Assembly (NCBI GenBank): GCA_007119795.1 | Contig: SKOZ01000093.1 | Span: 1 to 21,904, forward strand | Length of the DNA stretch: 21,904 bases | Origin: Planctomycetales bacterium | GTDB lineage: Bacteria; Planctomycetota; Planctomycetia; Pirellulales; Thermoguttaceae | Direction of reading: 5' to 3' | Part shown: piece by piece, positions 13,605 through 20,734 of the stretch | Numbering within the stretch: the first letter of the stretch is position 1 | Layout of the letters: each line of letters opens with the position of its first letter | Notes under the pieces: generated by a model | Databases searched by the model: none | What the model was told of the DNA's origin: nothing | What the model saw: only the letters and a program-made list of their open reading frames with translations | Made by a program: the position numbers and the translations under genes

Positions 13605-15047
13605 TCAAGGTGGCACCTGTTCGAGGGCCCCGAGGTTGCTTGCCGGCTGCACGGTGCGGTCCGCGCGCTGGCGGTGGGGGACATACAGGAACCGCGGGCG
13701 GTAATCTTCAGGTATTGCCGGTGGCAGCGCCGCGGCTGCGCCGATGGCGGGCGAGCCGGGGACCAGGCGGAAATCGCCCCCCTCGACGTCGGCCAGGCCG
13801 GGGCGCGTCCCCGCGAGGGTCGTCTGCTCTCCGCGGATATCCCCCGCGAGCGCGGTGTGGCTGGGCCGCCACCCGGCGTTGAACCAGTTGGTATCCAACT
13901 CCGCCCGGCCCGCGCCGGCGAGCAAGGCAAGGTGGTGGCCCGGTGCCGTGACGAAGACCAGGTTGTTGCGGCACTCCACGCGTTGCTCGTTGGTCGAGAG
14001 GCGGAGGAGGGTCGTGTTGCCGGGCCGGTAGGAGACGACCGTGTTGTGGTAGAAGTGGAGCACGCCGCGCCGGTAGCGGTCTTCCCGGCCGCTGTCGCCG
14101 CCGTAGTGGACCACCTGATTGTTGCCCCGCTCGTCGAGCTTGACGAGGACGTTCCCGTAGACGAACGTGGGCGACTCGGCGCCGCGAGGTTCCCTGCCGT
14201 GAGCCCCTTCGACGAGGTCGAGGGCGCGGTTGCCCCCTTCGATCCAGTTGTAGCGGACCACCAGGTCGGTGGAGCGGTCTTTGAGGTTGTTTCCCGGGCA
14301 ACCGTCGCGGAGCGGGCCGAAGTGGTTGAACTGGAAGACGATCCCCTGCGAGTTCGTGTAGTTGTTGTGCTCGTAGATGCTGTCTTCGATGCCGTTGTCG
14401 TAGATCCAGCAGTGCTCGATGGTGACTCGCTGCGAGGCCGAAGCGGTGAACAGGCCGTTGCCGCAGTCGTGGAGCACGCAGCCGCGAATGGTGAGGTCGT
14501 CTCCCTTCTCGACGAAGATCGCCGCCGCGTTCTTGGCATAGGCGGTTACGCCGTCGCGGCCGGTGAACCGGTAGGGGGGGCGGGCGCTGCGTATCTCGAG
14601 GTTTTCCACGACGATGAACGCCGGCGTGGTGTCCTCGGGGCGGTTGGCACCGCCGATCTTGATGATGCCTCGCGGTTCGTTCCAGTAGTTCAGTTCAGGC
14701 CGGGTCACGGCGTCGCGGCCGTCGACGACCGGCAGCCGCCCGTCGGGCCCTGCCACGCCGCGGACCACGATGGGCCGCTCCGCGGTCCCCCGCCGGCAGA
14801 TGACCCACTTCGATCGATAAGGCTCCTCGCGGGCGTGGATCAAGACGGTATCGCCCGGCTCGAGCGACTCCCACGGGACCTCTTCGATCTCGGCCAGGGC
14901 GTGCCCGGGACCGACCTCGTAGACCCGCGCCATGCCGGTCCCGGGCGATCCCAGGTTGACCGCCACTCCGGCCAGCACCCCGAGCAGGACGGTCCGGCCC
15001 ACTGCGGAGCGGCTGCCCCGCACGCCATCAAGTATCGAATGGGTCAT
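13605..15047 (-). CDS. Secreted right-handed parallel beta-helix protein
   Basis: The protein has 480 residues from ATG 15047, which has AGGAGA 8 bases upstream. Residues 1-40 are a long signal peptide with the hydrophobic core VLLGVLAGVAVNLG and probable cleavage near GMA. The rest shows repeated beta-strand turns of a right-handed beta-helix: 'FIVVENLEIR' (144-153), 'LTIRGCVLHDCGNGLF' (185-200), 'VTIEHCWIYDNGI' (208-220), 'LVVRYNWIEGG' (262-272) and 'FYHNTVVSY' (332-340), with Asn and Cys ladders. The fold is common in pectate-lyase-like enzymes and in carbohydrate-binding planctomycete proteins. A catalytic residue set cannot be assigned by eye, so no substrate is claimed. The C-terminal 'LVPGSPAIGAA' with a final 'GALEQ' is typical of this planctomycete/bacteroidete family. 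It is followed only 21 bases away by the convergent GGDEF stop. Confidence 0.88.
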   Translation of the reverse strand: MTHSILDGVRGSRSAVGRTVLLGVLAGVAVNLGSPGTGMARVYEVGPGHALAEIEEVPWESLEPGDTVLIHAREEPYRSKWVICRRGTAERPIVVRGVAGPDGRLPVVDGRDAVTRPELNYWNEPRGIIKIGGANRPEDTTPAFIVVENLEIRSARPPYRFTGRDGVTAYAKNAAAIFVEKGDDLTIRGCVLHDCGNGLFTASASQRVTIEHCWIYDNGIEDSIYEHNNYTNSQGIVFQFNHFGPLRDGCPGNNLKDRSTDLVVRYNWIEGGNRALDLVEGAHGREPRGAESPTFVYGNVLVKLDERGNNQVVHYGGDSGREDRYRRGVLHFYHNTVVSYRPGNTTLLRLSTNEQRVECRNNLVFVTAPGHHLALLAGAGRAELDTNWFNAGWRPSHTALAGDIRGEQTTLAGTRPGLADVEGGDFRLVPGSPAIGAAAALPPAIPEDYRPRFLYVPHRQRADRTVQPASNLGALEQVPP

Positions 15048-15562
15048 CGATCACGTCTCCTGTTTGCAAGTGCAAGTGCCGGCAGTGTGGCCGGTCATCT
15101 CCGCACGGAGAGCAGCGTCGCGGTCTACGACGCAACCCACCGGGCCCGCAGTCTTCCGGTCTCGATCGCCGCCCGAGCACCGTTCCTCCCTTCGGTGGCC
15201 GACGGCAAGCCGACCTCCAAGGAGAAGCATAGCCTCTCCGCCCGTCAAGGGCGGCCACCTCGTCGTGTCCTCGGGCTGACGTCCCTGAGTCTCCTCACCG
15301 CAGGGGCACGCGTTGATTGGAGTCATTCTCGGCCGCGGGATGGATTGCATTGATTCGGCGTAATCCTCGCGATGATCGAGCTGGGGGCGTACGTTTTCCG
15401 TCAGAGCTTGCAGATGCTTCTTTCGTGCTTGGCGCGGCAGTGGGGATGCCGGGTACCGCGACTTAGAGTAAAGTAGACGTGCGGTCGGCACCCAAACCTC
15501 CCGTCGGGCGGCCGACCGGCAGCGAGGCATCGACTTCAGCCCCCCATACCCGGAGCCCTGTC
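15048..15562. other. Gene-free divergent region (beta-helix / oxidoreductase 2)
   Basis: This stretch of 515 bases lies between divergent starts. It holds small hairpins, CCGCCC-GTCAA-GGGCGG at 15238-15254 and CTCCG-CA-CGGAG near 15098-15109, and a repeated TGCAAG word at 15064-15076. TAAAGT at 15469-15474 could be a -10 box for the plus-strand gene, but no -35 box is at the right distance. No protein frame with a plausible start or composition was found. Confidence 0.45.
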
Positions 15563-16927
15563 ATGATAGGCGAATCGCATCGGTCGGCCACTTCCTCACG
15601 GCAGTCGTCGCGGCGGGAGTTCCTCAAGCAGTCGGGTACGCTGGCGGCGGCCTCGGTGCTGGCGGGCTGGACCGTCCCGCGGGTCCATGCCGGGGAAAAC
15701 AACACCATCAAGCTGGCGCTCGTCGGCTGTGGCGGCCGGGGGACGGGGGCGGTGGCCGATGCCTTCGCCGTCAGCGAGGGTCCCATCAAGCTGCACGCCA
15801 TGGCCGACGTGTTCGAGGAGCGCGTCGAGGGGCGGCACACGCTCCTCCAAGAGCAGTTCGGCGACCGCGTCGACGCGCCCCCGGAGCGCCGCTTCACCGG
15901 CTTCGACGCCTTCCGCAAGGCGATCGATACGCTGGGCCCCGGCGACGTGGCCATCCTCGCCACCCACGCCTACGCCCGCCCTATGCAGTTCGAATACGCC
16001 GTGGAGAAGGGCGTGCACGTCTTTATGGAGAAGTCCTTCGCCGTAGACGCCCCCGCCAACCGCCGCCTCTTCCAAGCCGCCGCGGCCTCGGAGGAGAAGG
16101 GCCTCAAGGTGGGGGTGGGCTTCATGTGGCGGCACTGCAAGGCCCGCCAGGAGGTGATCCGGCGGATCCACGACGGCGCCATCGGCGAGGTGCAGTCGCT
16201 GCGGATCTACCGCGTCCACGGGCCGGTCCACATCGAGCCGCTGCCGGACGGCGCCAACGAACTCATGTTCCAGCTCCAGCGGCCGGCCTGCTTCAACTGG
16301 ACCAGTGCCGGCTTCCTCGTCGACTGGCACTGCCACAACATCGACGTGGCCTGCTGGGCCAAGGGAGCCTGGCCCGTAGCCGCGCAAGGGATGGGCGGCC
16401 GCTGCTACGCCGAGGCCGGAAACCTCTTCGACCATTACACCGTCGAGTACACGTTCCCCGACGGCACGAAGCTGTACGCCTTCGCCCGCCACATGCCCAA
16501 CTGCTGGCAGGAGTATGCCGACTTCGCCCACGGCACCAAGGGCTCCGCCGTCCTCATGACCAGCCTGGGGGCCGCCAACACCCGCATCTACGACGGCCAA
16601 CAGATGACCGACGAGCATCTTGCCTGGCGGTTCGGTCAGCCGGAGCCGAACCCGTACCACGAGGAGTGGCGGGTGCTCTTGGAGGCCATCCGCCAGGATA
16701 AGCCCCACAACGAGGCGCAGCGCGCCGCCGAGGCCAACCTGGCGGGGCTCATGGGCCGCATGGCCACGCACAGCGGCCAGTACGTCACCTGGGACGAGGC
16801 GCTGAACTCCGACTTCGAATACCTCGCCGACGTGGATCACATGAACGAGGAGACGCCGGCTCCCGTGAAGGCCGGTCCCGACGGCCGCTATGCCGCGCCG
16901 CTGCCCGGCTCCACGGTGGCATTCTGA
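15563..16927 (+). CDS. Tat-exported Gfo/Idh/MocA-family oxidoreductase, copy 2
   Basis: This is a predicted periplasmic NAD(P)-dependent oxidoreductase of 454 residues. ATG 15563 has CGGAG 7 bases upstream, and the 28 codons before it are not protein-like. The twin-arginine signal is nearly ideal, SRREFLKQSG (16-25), followed by LAAASVLAGW and likely cleavage after VHA (43). The Rossmann motif is LALVGCGGRGTGA (51-63). The catalytic-lysine motif reads EKS instead of EKP (156-158, in FMEKSFAVDAP), as in copy 1. HNID occurs at 258-261. The C-terminal domain contains 'HGTKGSAVLM' and 'ALNSDFEYL', typical of the planctomycete exported branch. The gene is followed by a one-base overlap (TGATG) with the next gene, so the two are translationally coupled. 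The substrate is unknown; a sugar acid or uronate is plausible from the neighbour. Confidence 0.92.
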   Translation: MIGESHRSATSSRQSSRREFLKQSGTLAAASVLAGWTVPRVHAGENNTIKLALVGCGGRGTGAVADAFAVSEGPIKLHAMADVFEERVEGRHTLLQEQFGDRVDAPPERRFTGFDAFRKAIDTLGPGDVAILATHAYARPMQFEYAVEKGVHVFMEKSFAVDAPANRRLFQAAAASEEKGLKVGVGFMWRHCKARQEVIRRIHDGAIGEVQSLRIYRVHGPVHIEPLPDGANELMFQLQRPACFNWTSAGFLVDWHCHNIDVACWAKGAWPVAAQGMGGRCYAEAGNLFDHYTVEYTFPDGTKLYAFARHMPNCWQEYADFAHGTKGSAVLMTSLGAANTRIYDGQQMTDEHLAWRFGQPEPNPYHEEWRVLLEAIRQDKPHNEAQRAAEANLAGLMGRMATHSGQYVTWDEALNSDFEYLADVDHMNEETPAPVKAGPDGRYAAPLPGSTVAF

Positions 16928-17490
16928 TGCGGATGTCGATCGTCTTCGTCAAGCCGGATCTGGTGGTGCTGTACGACCGCCTGAGGGCCCGCGAACCCGC
17001 CGAGTACCAGTACTGGCTGCATTCCCCCGAGACCTTCCAGGCGCGCCGGCAGGAAGACATCCGCCTGGCCGTGGGCGAGGCCGGCTGCACGATCGCCATG
17101 CTCGTGCCCGCGGGGCTCTCCCGGACGCAGACCGACCAGTACGATCCTAATCCTCGCGAGCGGATCGAGGTTCGCGAGTGGCACCTCACGGCGACTTCCC
17201 CCGCGCGGAGTCGGCAAGTCGAATTCCTCACCGTCGTGCGCCCCTACCGCTTGACGGACGCCGCCCCTCCGCCCCCCGAACTGACCGAGATCGAGGGCGG
17301 TTACCTTCTCACCGCTGCTACCGCCGCCGGCCGCGCGGTGATGCTCCTTCCCGCGGCCGACGAGGTCGCCCTGGCCGCTGGAGGGCTCACGGCGCGGGGG
17401 GCCATCGCCGTTGAGGTCCGCGATCCGGAAGGGGAAACGCTCGAGGCAGTTACGGTGCCGACGCCGGCTCCCCAGCCTGCCGAGCTGTAG
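16927..17490 (+). CDS. Stand-alone protein resembling the C-terminal beta domain of heparinase II/III-like enzymes
   Basis: The protein has 187 residues and its ATG (16927-16929) overlaps the TGA of the oxidoreductase by one base; MSIV at 16933 is an alternative start. No signal peptide or membrane segment is visible. The sequence 'FVKPDLVVLYDRLRA' with 'YQYWLHSPETF' (about 7-37), then 'DQYDPNPRERIEVREWHLT' (74-92) and 'VEFLTVVRPYR' (101-111), resembles the C-terminal beta-sandwich of heparinase II/III-like or DUF4962 lyases as I remember them. The catalytic alpha/alpha-toroid half is absent, and upstream sequence belongs to the oxidoreductase. It could be a remnant left by deletion, a separately encoded domain, or a small accessory protein for the exported oxidoreductase. 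With no signal peptide it should stay in the cytoplasm unless exported with its partner. The family resemblance is moderate, from memory. Confidence 0.72.
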   Translation: MRMSIVFVKPDLVVLYDRLRAREPAEYQYWLHSPETFQARRQEDIRLAVGEAGCTIAMLVPAGLSRTQTDQYDPNPRERIEVREWHLTATSPARSRQVEFLTVVRPYRLTDAAPPPPELTEIEGGYLLTAATAAGRAVMLLPAADEVALAAGGLTARGAIAVEVRDPEGETLEAVTVPTPAPQPAEL

Positions 17491-17605
17491 GCTGGCCGCG
17501 GCCAATCGGGCAGCCGATACCGAGTAGATAGGGGCACCGCGTGTTGCGTTCGCAGGAGCGCGGCAGCGGCCTGAAACCTGTTTTTTTCGAGGAGATGACT
17601 GGTCG

Positions 17606-18355
17606 ATGACCACGAGTGAAGCGATTGCGGTGGTGATGGCGGCGGGGAAGGGGACGCGCATGAAGAGCGAGCTGCCCAAGGTCCTCTTTCCCGTCCTGGG
17701 CCGGCCGATGATCGAGTACGTCCTCGACGCGATCGACGCCGCCGGCATTGGGCGTGTGGTCGTCGTCGTCGGCTACGAGGCGGATCGAGTGCGGACGGCA
17801 TTGGAAAGCAAGGGCGGTCTGGACTTCGCCCTCCAGGCCGAGCAGCTCGGCACGGGCCACGCGGTGATGTCGGCCCGCGAGCACATCGAGGGCCACGAGG
17901 GCCCCGTCCTCGTGGTGGCGGGAGATTCGCCCCTCATGCAGGGCCCCTCGCTGGCCGCCCTGCTGACCGATTACCACCGCCGGCCGGCGGCCTGCATCAT
18001 GGGGACCATCCATCGGCCCGATCCCACCGGGCTGGGACGCATCCTCCGCGACGCCGCGGGGAACTTCATCGGCGTGGTCGAGGAGAAGGATGCCACTGCC
18101 GAGCAGCGGCGAATCACCGAGGTCAACATGAGCTATTATGTCTTTCACGTTCCCGATCTCCTCGCCGCCTTGGGCGAGCTGCGCACAGACAACGCCCAGG
18201 GGGAGTATTACATCACCGACTGCCCCGGACACCTGCTTGCCGCGGGCAAGGAGGTTCGCGCCCTGCCGGTCTTGGAAGCCTGCGAGGCCCTGGGGGTGAA
18301 TACCGTCGACGATCTCGCTGCCGTGGAAGCTGAGTTGGCGCGACAATTCTCATAG
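17606..18355 (+). CDS. Stand-alone GlmU-type nucleotidyltransferase (pyrophosphorylase domain only)
   Basis: This is a predicted UDP-sugar pyrophosphorylase, probably UDP-N-acetylglucosamine forming, 249 residues from ATG 17606 with GAGGAG 11 bases upstream. The fold signature is complete: VMAAGKGTRM (10-19) with K25 in LPKVLFPV for nucleotide and phosphate binding, QAEQLGTGHAV (77-87), the metal-site GDSPL (106-110), GRILRD (144-149), EEKDAT (159-164), EVNMSYYVF (172-180) and YYITD (201-205). Full-length GlmU has an extra ~200-residue left-handed beta-helix acetyltransferase domain. It is absent here, and the frame ends at TAG 18353-18355. The acetyltransferase must therefore be encoded elsewhere, or the enzyme uses a different sugar phosphate. 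The glmU-prs order is a conserved neighbourhood in Bacillus, and the same order is seen here. Strong family call, but the exact sugar is inferred. Confidence 0.88.
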   Translation: MTTSEAIAVVMAAGKGTRMKSELPKVLFPVLGRPMIEYVLDAIDAAGIGRVVVVVGYEADRVRTALESKGGLDFALQAEQLGTGHAVMSAREHIEGHEGPVLVVAGDSPLMQGPSLAALLTDYHRRPAACIMGTIHRPDPTGLGRILRDAAGNFIGVVEEKDATAEQRRITEVNMSYYVFHVPDLLAALGELRTDNAQGEYYITDCPGHLLAAGKEVRALPVLEACEALGVNTVDDLAAVEAELARQFS

Positions 18356-18668
18356 TTGGCGTATGTGCAAGGGTCCCGGAGGTTCTCGCGGCTGGGCTGG
18401 GGCCTGTTCAGCGGCGTGACCGGCGAATCCGCCAGCCCCATGTCGGTTTCGGCTACGCGGTGCCCGCCGTGGGAGAAACGGCCGGGTTGGACCCCTCGTA
18501 GCTGCCCGGCAGGGCGGCTACAATCGATGCCGCGGGCTGCGGCCGCGCTCGCTCGGGGGGTATTGCCCCCTCCATGTGATGACGTTCCCGTTTGTCGCAA
18601 CCCTTGGCTTTCCTCGATCCATCTGCCGGGAGGTTCGCTTGCGAGTGGGGAGGAGTTCAACAGCGCTC
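18356..18668. other. Leader region between the GlmU-type gene and prs
   Basis: These 313 bases contain no credible gene. TACAAT (18519-18524) in GGCTACAATCGATG looks like a -10 box for prs but lacks a -35 partner. It would give a 5' leader of about 135 bases. GGGAGGAG (18646-18653) is the probable ribosome site for prs, although its 15-base spacing to ATG 18669 is long. No riboswitch motif was recognised. Confidence 0.4.
18519..18524 (+). promoter_or_regulatory. Possible -10 box (TACAAT) for prs
   Basis: TACAAT matches the consensus at 5 of 6 positions in an otherwise GC-rich stretch. No hexamer resembling TTGACA lies 16-18 bases upstream, so this is weak. Confidence 0.25.
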
Positions 18669-19610
18669 ATGAACGACCTGAAGATCTTCAGCGGACGCGC
18701 CCACCGCGAGCTGGCCCGCCAGGTCTGCGAATACCTGGGCCTGCCGGTGGGACGGATTGCGCTGGGGAACTTCCCCGACGGGGAGATCTCCTGCAAGATC
18801 GAGGAGGACGTCCGTGGCCGGGACGTGTTCCTCGTTCAGCCCACCTGCCCGCCGGTCAACGAGAACGTCCTCGAGCTGTTGATCATGATCGACAGCTTCA
18901 AGCGGGCCAGTGCCGAACGGATCGCAGCCGTGATCCCCTACTACGGCTACGCCCGGCAGGACCGCAAGGACGAGGGCCGCGTCCCCATCACCGCCAAGCT
19001 GGTAGCCGACCTGATCACCCGCGCCGGGGCCGACCGCGTGTTGACCATGGATCTTCACACGGCGCAGATCCAGGGCTTTTTCGACGTTCCCGTCGACCAC
19101 CTCTACGCGGCCCCGGAAATCGACGAGTACTTCCGGCAGAAGGGCTTCGACCTGGAGGAGACGGTGATCGTCAGCCCCGACGAGGGGAGCATCAAGCGGG
19201 CCATGAGCCACGTCACCGCCCTGGGGGGACGCCTGGCGATCGTCGACAAGCGCCGCAGCGGCGCCACGACCCGCCAGGCAAACCTCATCGGCGGGCCCGT
19301 GGAGGGCCGCGTAGCCTTGATCTTCGACGACATGATCAGCACCGCCGGCTCGATCAGCGGGGCGGCTCATATGGTCAAGCGGGCCGGCGCCCGCGAGATC
19401 TATCTGGCGGCCACCCACGGCATTTTCTGCGGGCGGGCCATGGAGCTCCTCAGCGAGGCGCCCGTCGAGGAGATCGTGATCACCAACACCGTACCGCTCC
19501 CGCCCGAGCGGAGCCTCCCGAACATCAGGGTCCTGAGCATCGCCCGCCTGTTGGGGGAGGCCATCAAACGGATCCACCGCAACGAATCGGTGAGCGTGCT
19601 CTTCGACTGA
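18669..19610 (+). CDS. prs: Ribose-phosphate pyrophosphokinase (PRPP synthetase)
   Basis: Prs transfers pyrophosphate from ATP to ribose-5-phosphate, making PRPP for nucleotide, His and Trp synthesis, in the cytoplasm. From ATG 18669 it has 313 residues, the normal length, and the family start 'MNDLKIFSGRAH' supports this codon over upstream frame. The N-terminal fold has NFPDGEI (34-40); the ATP-binding RQDRK (96-100), the conserved DLHTAQIQGFFD (128-139) and catalytic DKRRSG (193-198) are present. The PRPP loop IFDDMISTAGS (218-228) is intact. The segment after VSPD reads 'EGSIKRA' (172-178), where Bacillus/E. coli enzymes have 'xGGVVRA'. The segment after DKRR also differs. I recall the same form in Rhodopirellula, so it looks like a clade form rather than damage. 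yggS follows after 8 bases, so the two form an operon. Confidence 0.95.
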   Translation: MNDLKIFSGRAHRELARQVCEYLGLPVGRIALGNFPDGEISCKIEEDVRGRDVFLVQPTCPPVNENVLELLIMIDSFKRASAERIAAVIPYYGYARQDRKDEGRVPITAKLVADLITRAGADRVLTMDLHTAQIQGFFDVPVDHLYAAPEIDEYFRQKGFDLEETVIVSPDEGSIKRAMSHVTALGGRLAIVDKRRSGATTRQANLIGGPVEGRVALIFDDMISTAGSISGAAHMVKRAGAREIYLAATHGIFCGRAMELLSEAPVEEIVITNTVPLPPERSLPNIRVLSIARLLGEAIKRIHRNESVSVLFD

Positions 19611-19618
19611 GGCGAAGA

Positions 19619-20326
19619 ATGCCCGATCTGGTCCCCACCATCGCTGCAAACCTCGCCGCCGTTCGCGAGCGCATCAGGGAAGCGGCGGGCCGAGCCGGCC
19701 GCTCCGCTGAAGAGGTACTCCTCGTGGCGGTCACCAAATATGTGAGTCTCGCGGCCGTCCGCGCGCTGACGGCGGCGGGCTGCCGCGAACTCGGCGAAAG
19801 CCGCCCCCAGCAGCTCGTCGAACGCGCCTCGGCCCTCACCGGAACAGACATCGCTTGGCACCTGGTCGGCCCCTTGCAGCGGAATAAGGTTCGCAAGGTC
19901 CTCCCCCACGTGGCGCTGATCCAGTCGGTGGACAGCCGGCGCCTGGCCGAGGCCGTCAACCGCATCGCCGGCGAGTTGGCAATCCGGGTCCCCGTCCTCC
20001 TCGAGGTGAATCTCTCCGGGGAAGCGGCCAAGCACGGCTTCGCTGCCGCGCGGATCAGACCGATTCTCCCCACTCTGGCGGCCCTTCCCCATATTTCCGT
20101 CCGTGGACTGATGGGAATGGCAGGCCTGGCGAGCGGACCGGACGAAGCCCGCGCCGAGTTCGCCGCGCTCCGAGAACTCCGCGACAGGCTGCGGGCCGAG
20201 TGCCCGGAGGGGATGCAGCTCGACGAGCTCTCGATGGGAATGAGCGGCGACTTCGAGATAGCCGTCGAGGAGGGGGCGACGATCGTCCGCGTCGGCTCGG
20301 CCCTCTTCGAGGGGATCGAGGAATGA
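19619..20326 (+). CDS. yggS: YggS/PROSC-family PLP homeostasis protein
   Basis: This is a single-domain fold-type III (alanine racemase-like) PLP carrier that tunes PLP and amino-acid levels, without known enzyme activity. It has 235 residues from ATG 19619, with GAGG 6 bases upstream and 8 bases after the prs stop. The PLP lysine is K40 in VAVTKYVSL (36-44). LGESRPQQL replaces the common LGENRVQE motif. HLVGPLQRNKVRK (family HxIGxLQxNK), LEVNLSGEAAKHGF and SMGMSGDFEIAVEEGATIVRVGSALF are clearly conserved. A planctomycete form. The gene is translated in the same operon as prs. A 23-codon open frame starting ATGA overlaps the stop at 20323 but is not called. Confidence 0.92.
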   Translation: MPDLVPTIAANLAAVRERIREAAGRAGRSAEEVLLVAVTKYVSLAAVRALTAAGCRELGESRPQQLVERASALTGTDIAWHLVGPLQRNKVRKVLPHVALIQSVDSRRLAEAVNRIAGELAIRVPVLLEVNLSGEAAKHGFAAARIRPILPTLAALPHISVRGLMGMAGLASGPDEARAEFAALRELRDRLRAECPEGMQLDELSMGMSGDFEIAVEEGATIVRVGSALFEGIEE

Positions 20327-20517
20327 TCGAGTTCACCGAGCACGCCGAAGAACTCGGCCCCCGGGATAGTAGGGGCGGCCCACACGGCTCGTGAACCTGC
20401 CGACGGATTCGGCAAATCCCTCACAATGAGTAGGGGCACTGATCGAATCGCTGCTGCGGGTCATCTCGGCGTTTCGTATTGCGCAAGCTGCGCCCCCTCT
20501 TCGTTCTCAAGAGAGAC

Positions 20518-20529
20518 CCGAATTCTTGC
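20518..20529. repeat. Truncated copy of the REP-like palindrome
   Basis: CCGAATTCTTGC equals the arm plus loop of copy B (11345-11356, plus strand). The continuation is CGGAG instead of the second arm, so only half the hairpin is present. Chance matches of 12 bases are unlikely but cannot be excluded in a 22-kb window searched by eye. Confidence 0.35.
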
Positions 20530-20605
20530 CGGAGAGGCATTTGGGGCGGGTTTCTTCCAGGCAATTCAGTCCGGCCGGCCTACCCATGCTACTCAAACCA
20601 TCTTC

Positions 20606-20634
20606 TTGACACGCTTGTAGCCCCTGGCAAAGAT
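20606..20634 (+). promoter_or_regulatory. Possible promoter of the surface-protein gene
   Basis: A perfect TTGACA (20606-20611) is followed by 17 bases and AAAGAT (20629-20634), which matches the -10 consensus at only 3 of 6 positions. It lies 100 bases before the ATG at 20735. The -35 box is the best in the window. Confidence 0.38.
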
Positions 20635-20734
20635 GGAACTCTAGCTGCCGCTTTGCCATCGAATCCATTCAGTCCGCCGGCTGCCTTCTCCACGTGCGGT
20701 CCAGGTCGAGTTGTCGCCACCCGGGGTCGAGATC

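Larger units (their letters stand above)
20327..20734. other. Gene-free region before the surface-protein gene
   Basis: These 408 bases hold a small hairpin GCCGA-CGGAT-TCGGC (20399-20413), AGTAGGGGC twice (20368-20376, 20430-20438), and CCGAATTCTTGC (20518-20529). The last is identical to one arm plus loop of the REP-like element at 11345 but lacks its other arm. The likely promoter of the next gene is at 20606-20634. Frames across the region look like shadows. No terminator with a T-run was found after yggS. Confidence 0.5.

Noticed and set aside
15056..15081. Sigma-54-like -24/-12 element before the beta-helix gene (CGGCAC and TTGC on the minus strand)
   Set aside because: The GG-to-GC spacing is one base too long and the resulting transcript would start inside or after the ribosome site.
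17494..17505. Palindrome TGGCCGCGGCCA after the heparinase-like gene, followed 75 bases later by a T7 run
   Set aside because: The palindrome is not adjacent to the T-run (17581-17587) and no stem sits directly before the T-run, so it is not called a terminator.
20323..20394. 23-codon open frame overlapping the yggS stop, starting MIEFTEHA, with a faint likeness to the start of YggU/DUF167 proteins
   Set aside because: Only about eight residues look similar, no frame continues the domain, and the stop comes early; it is too short to support a gene or pseudogene call.
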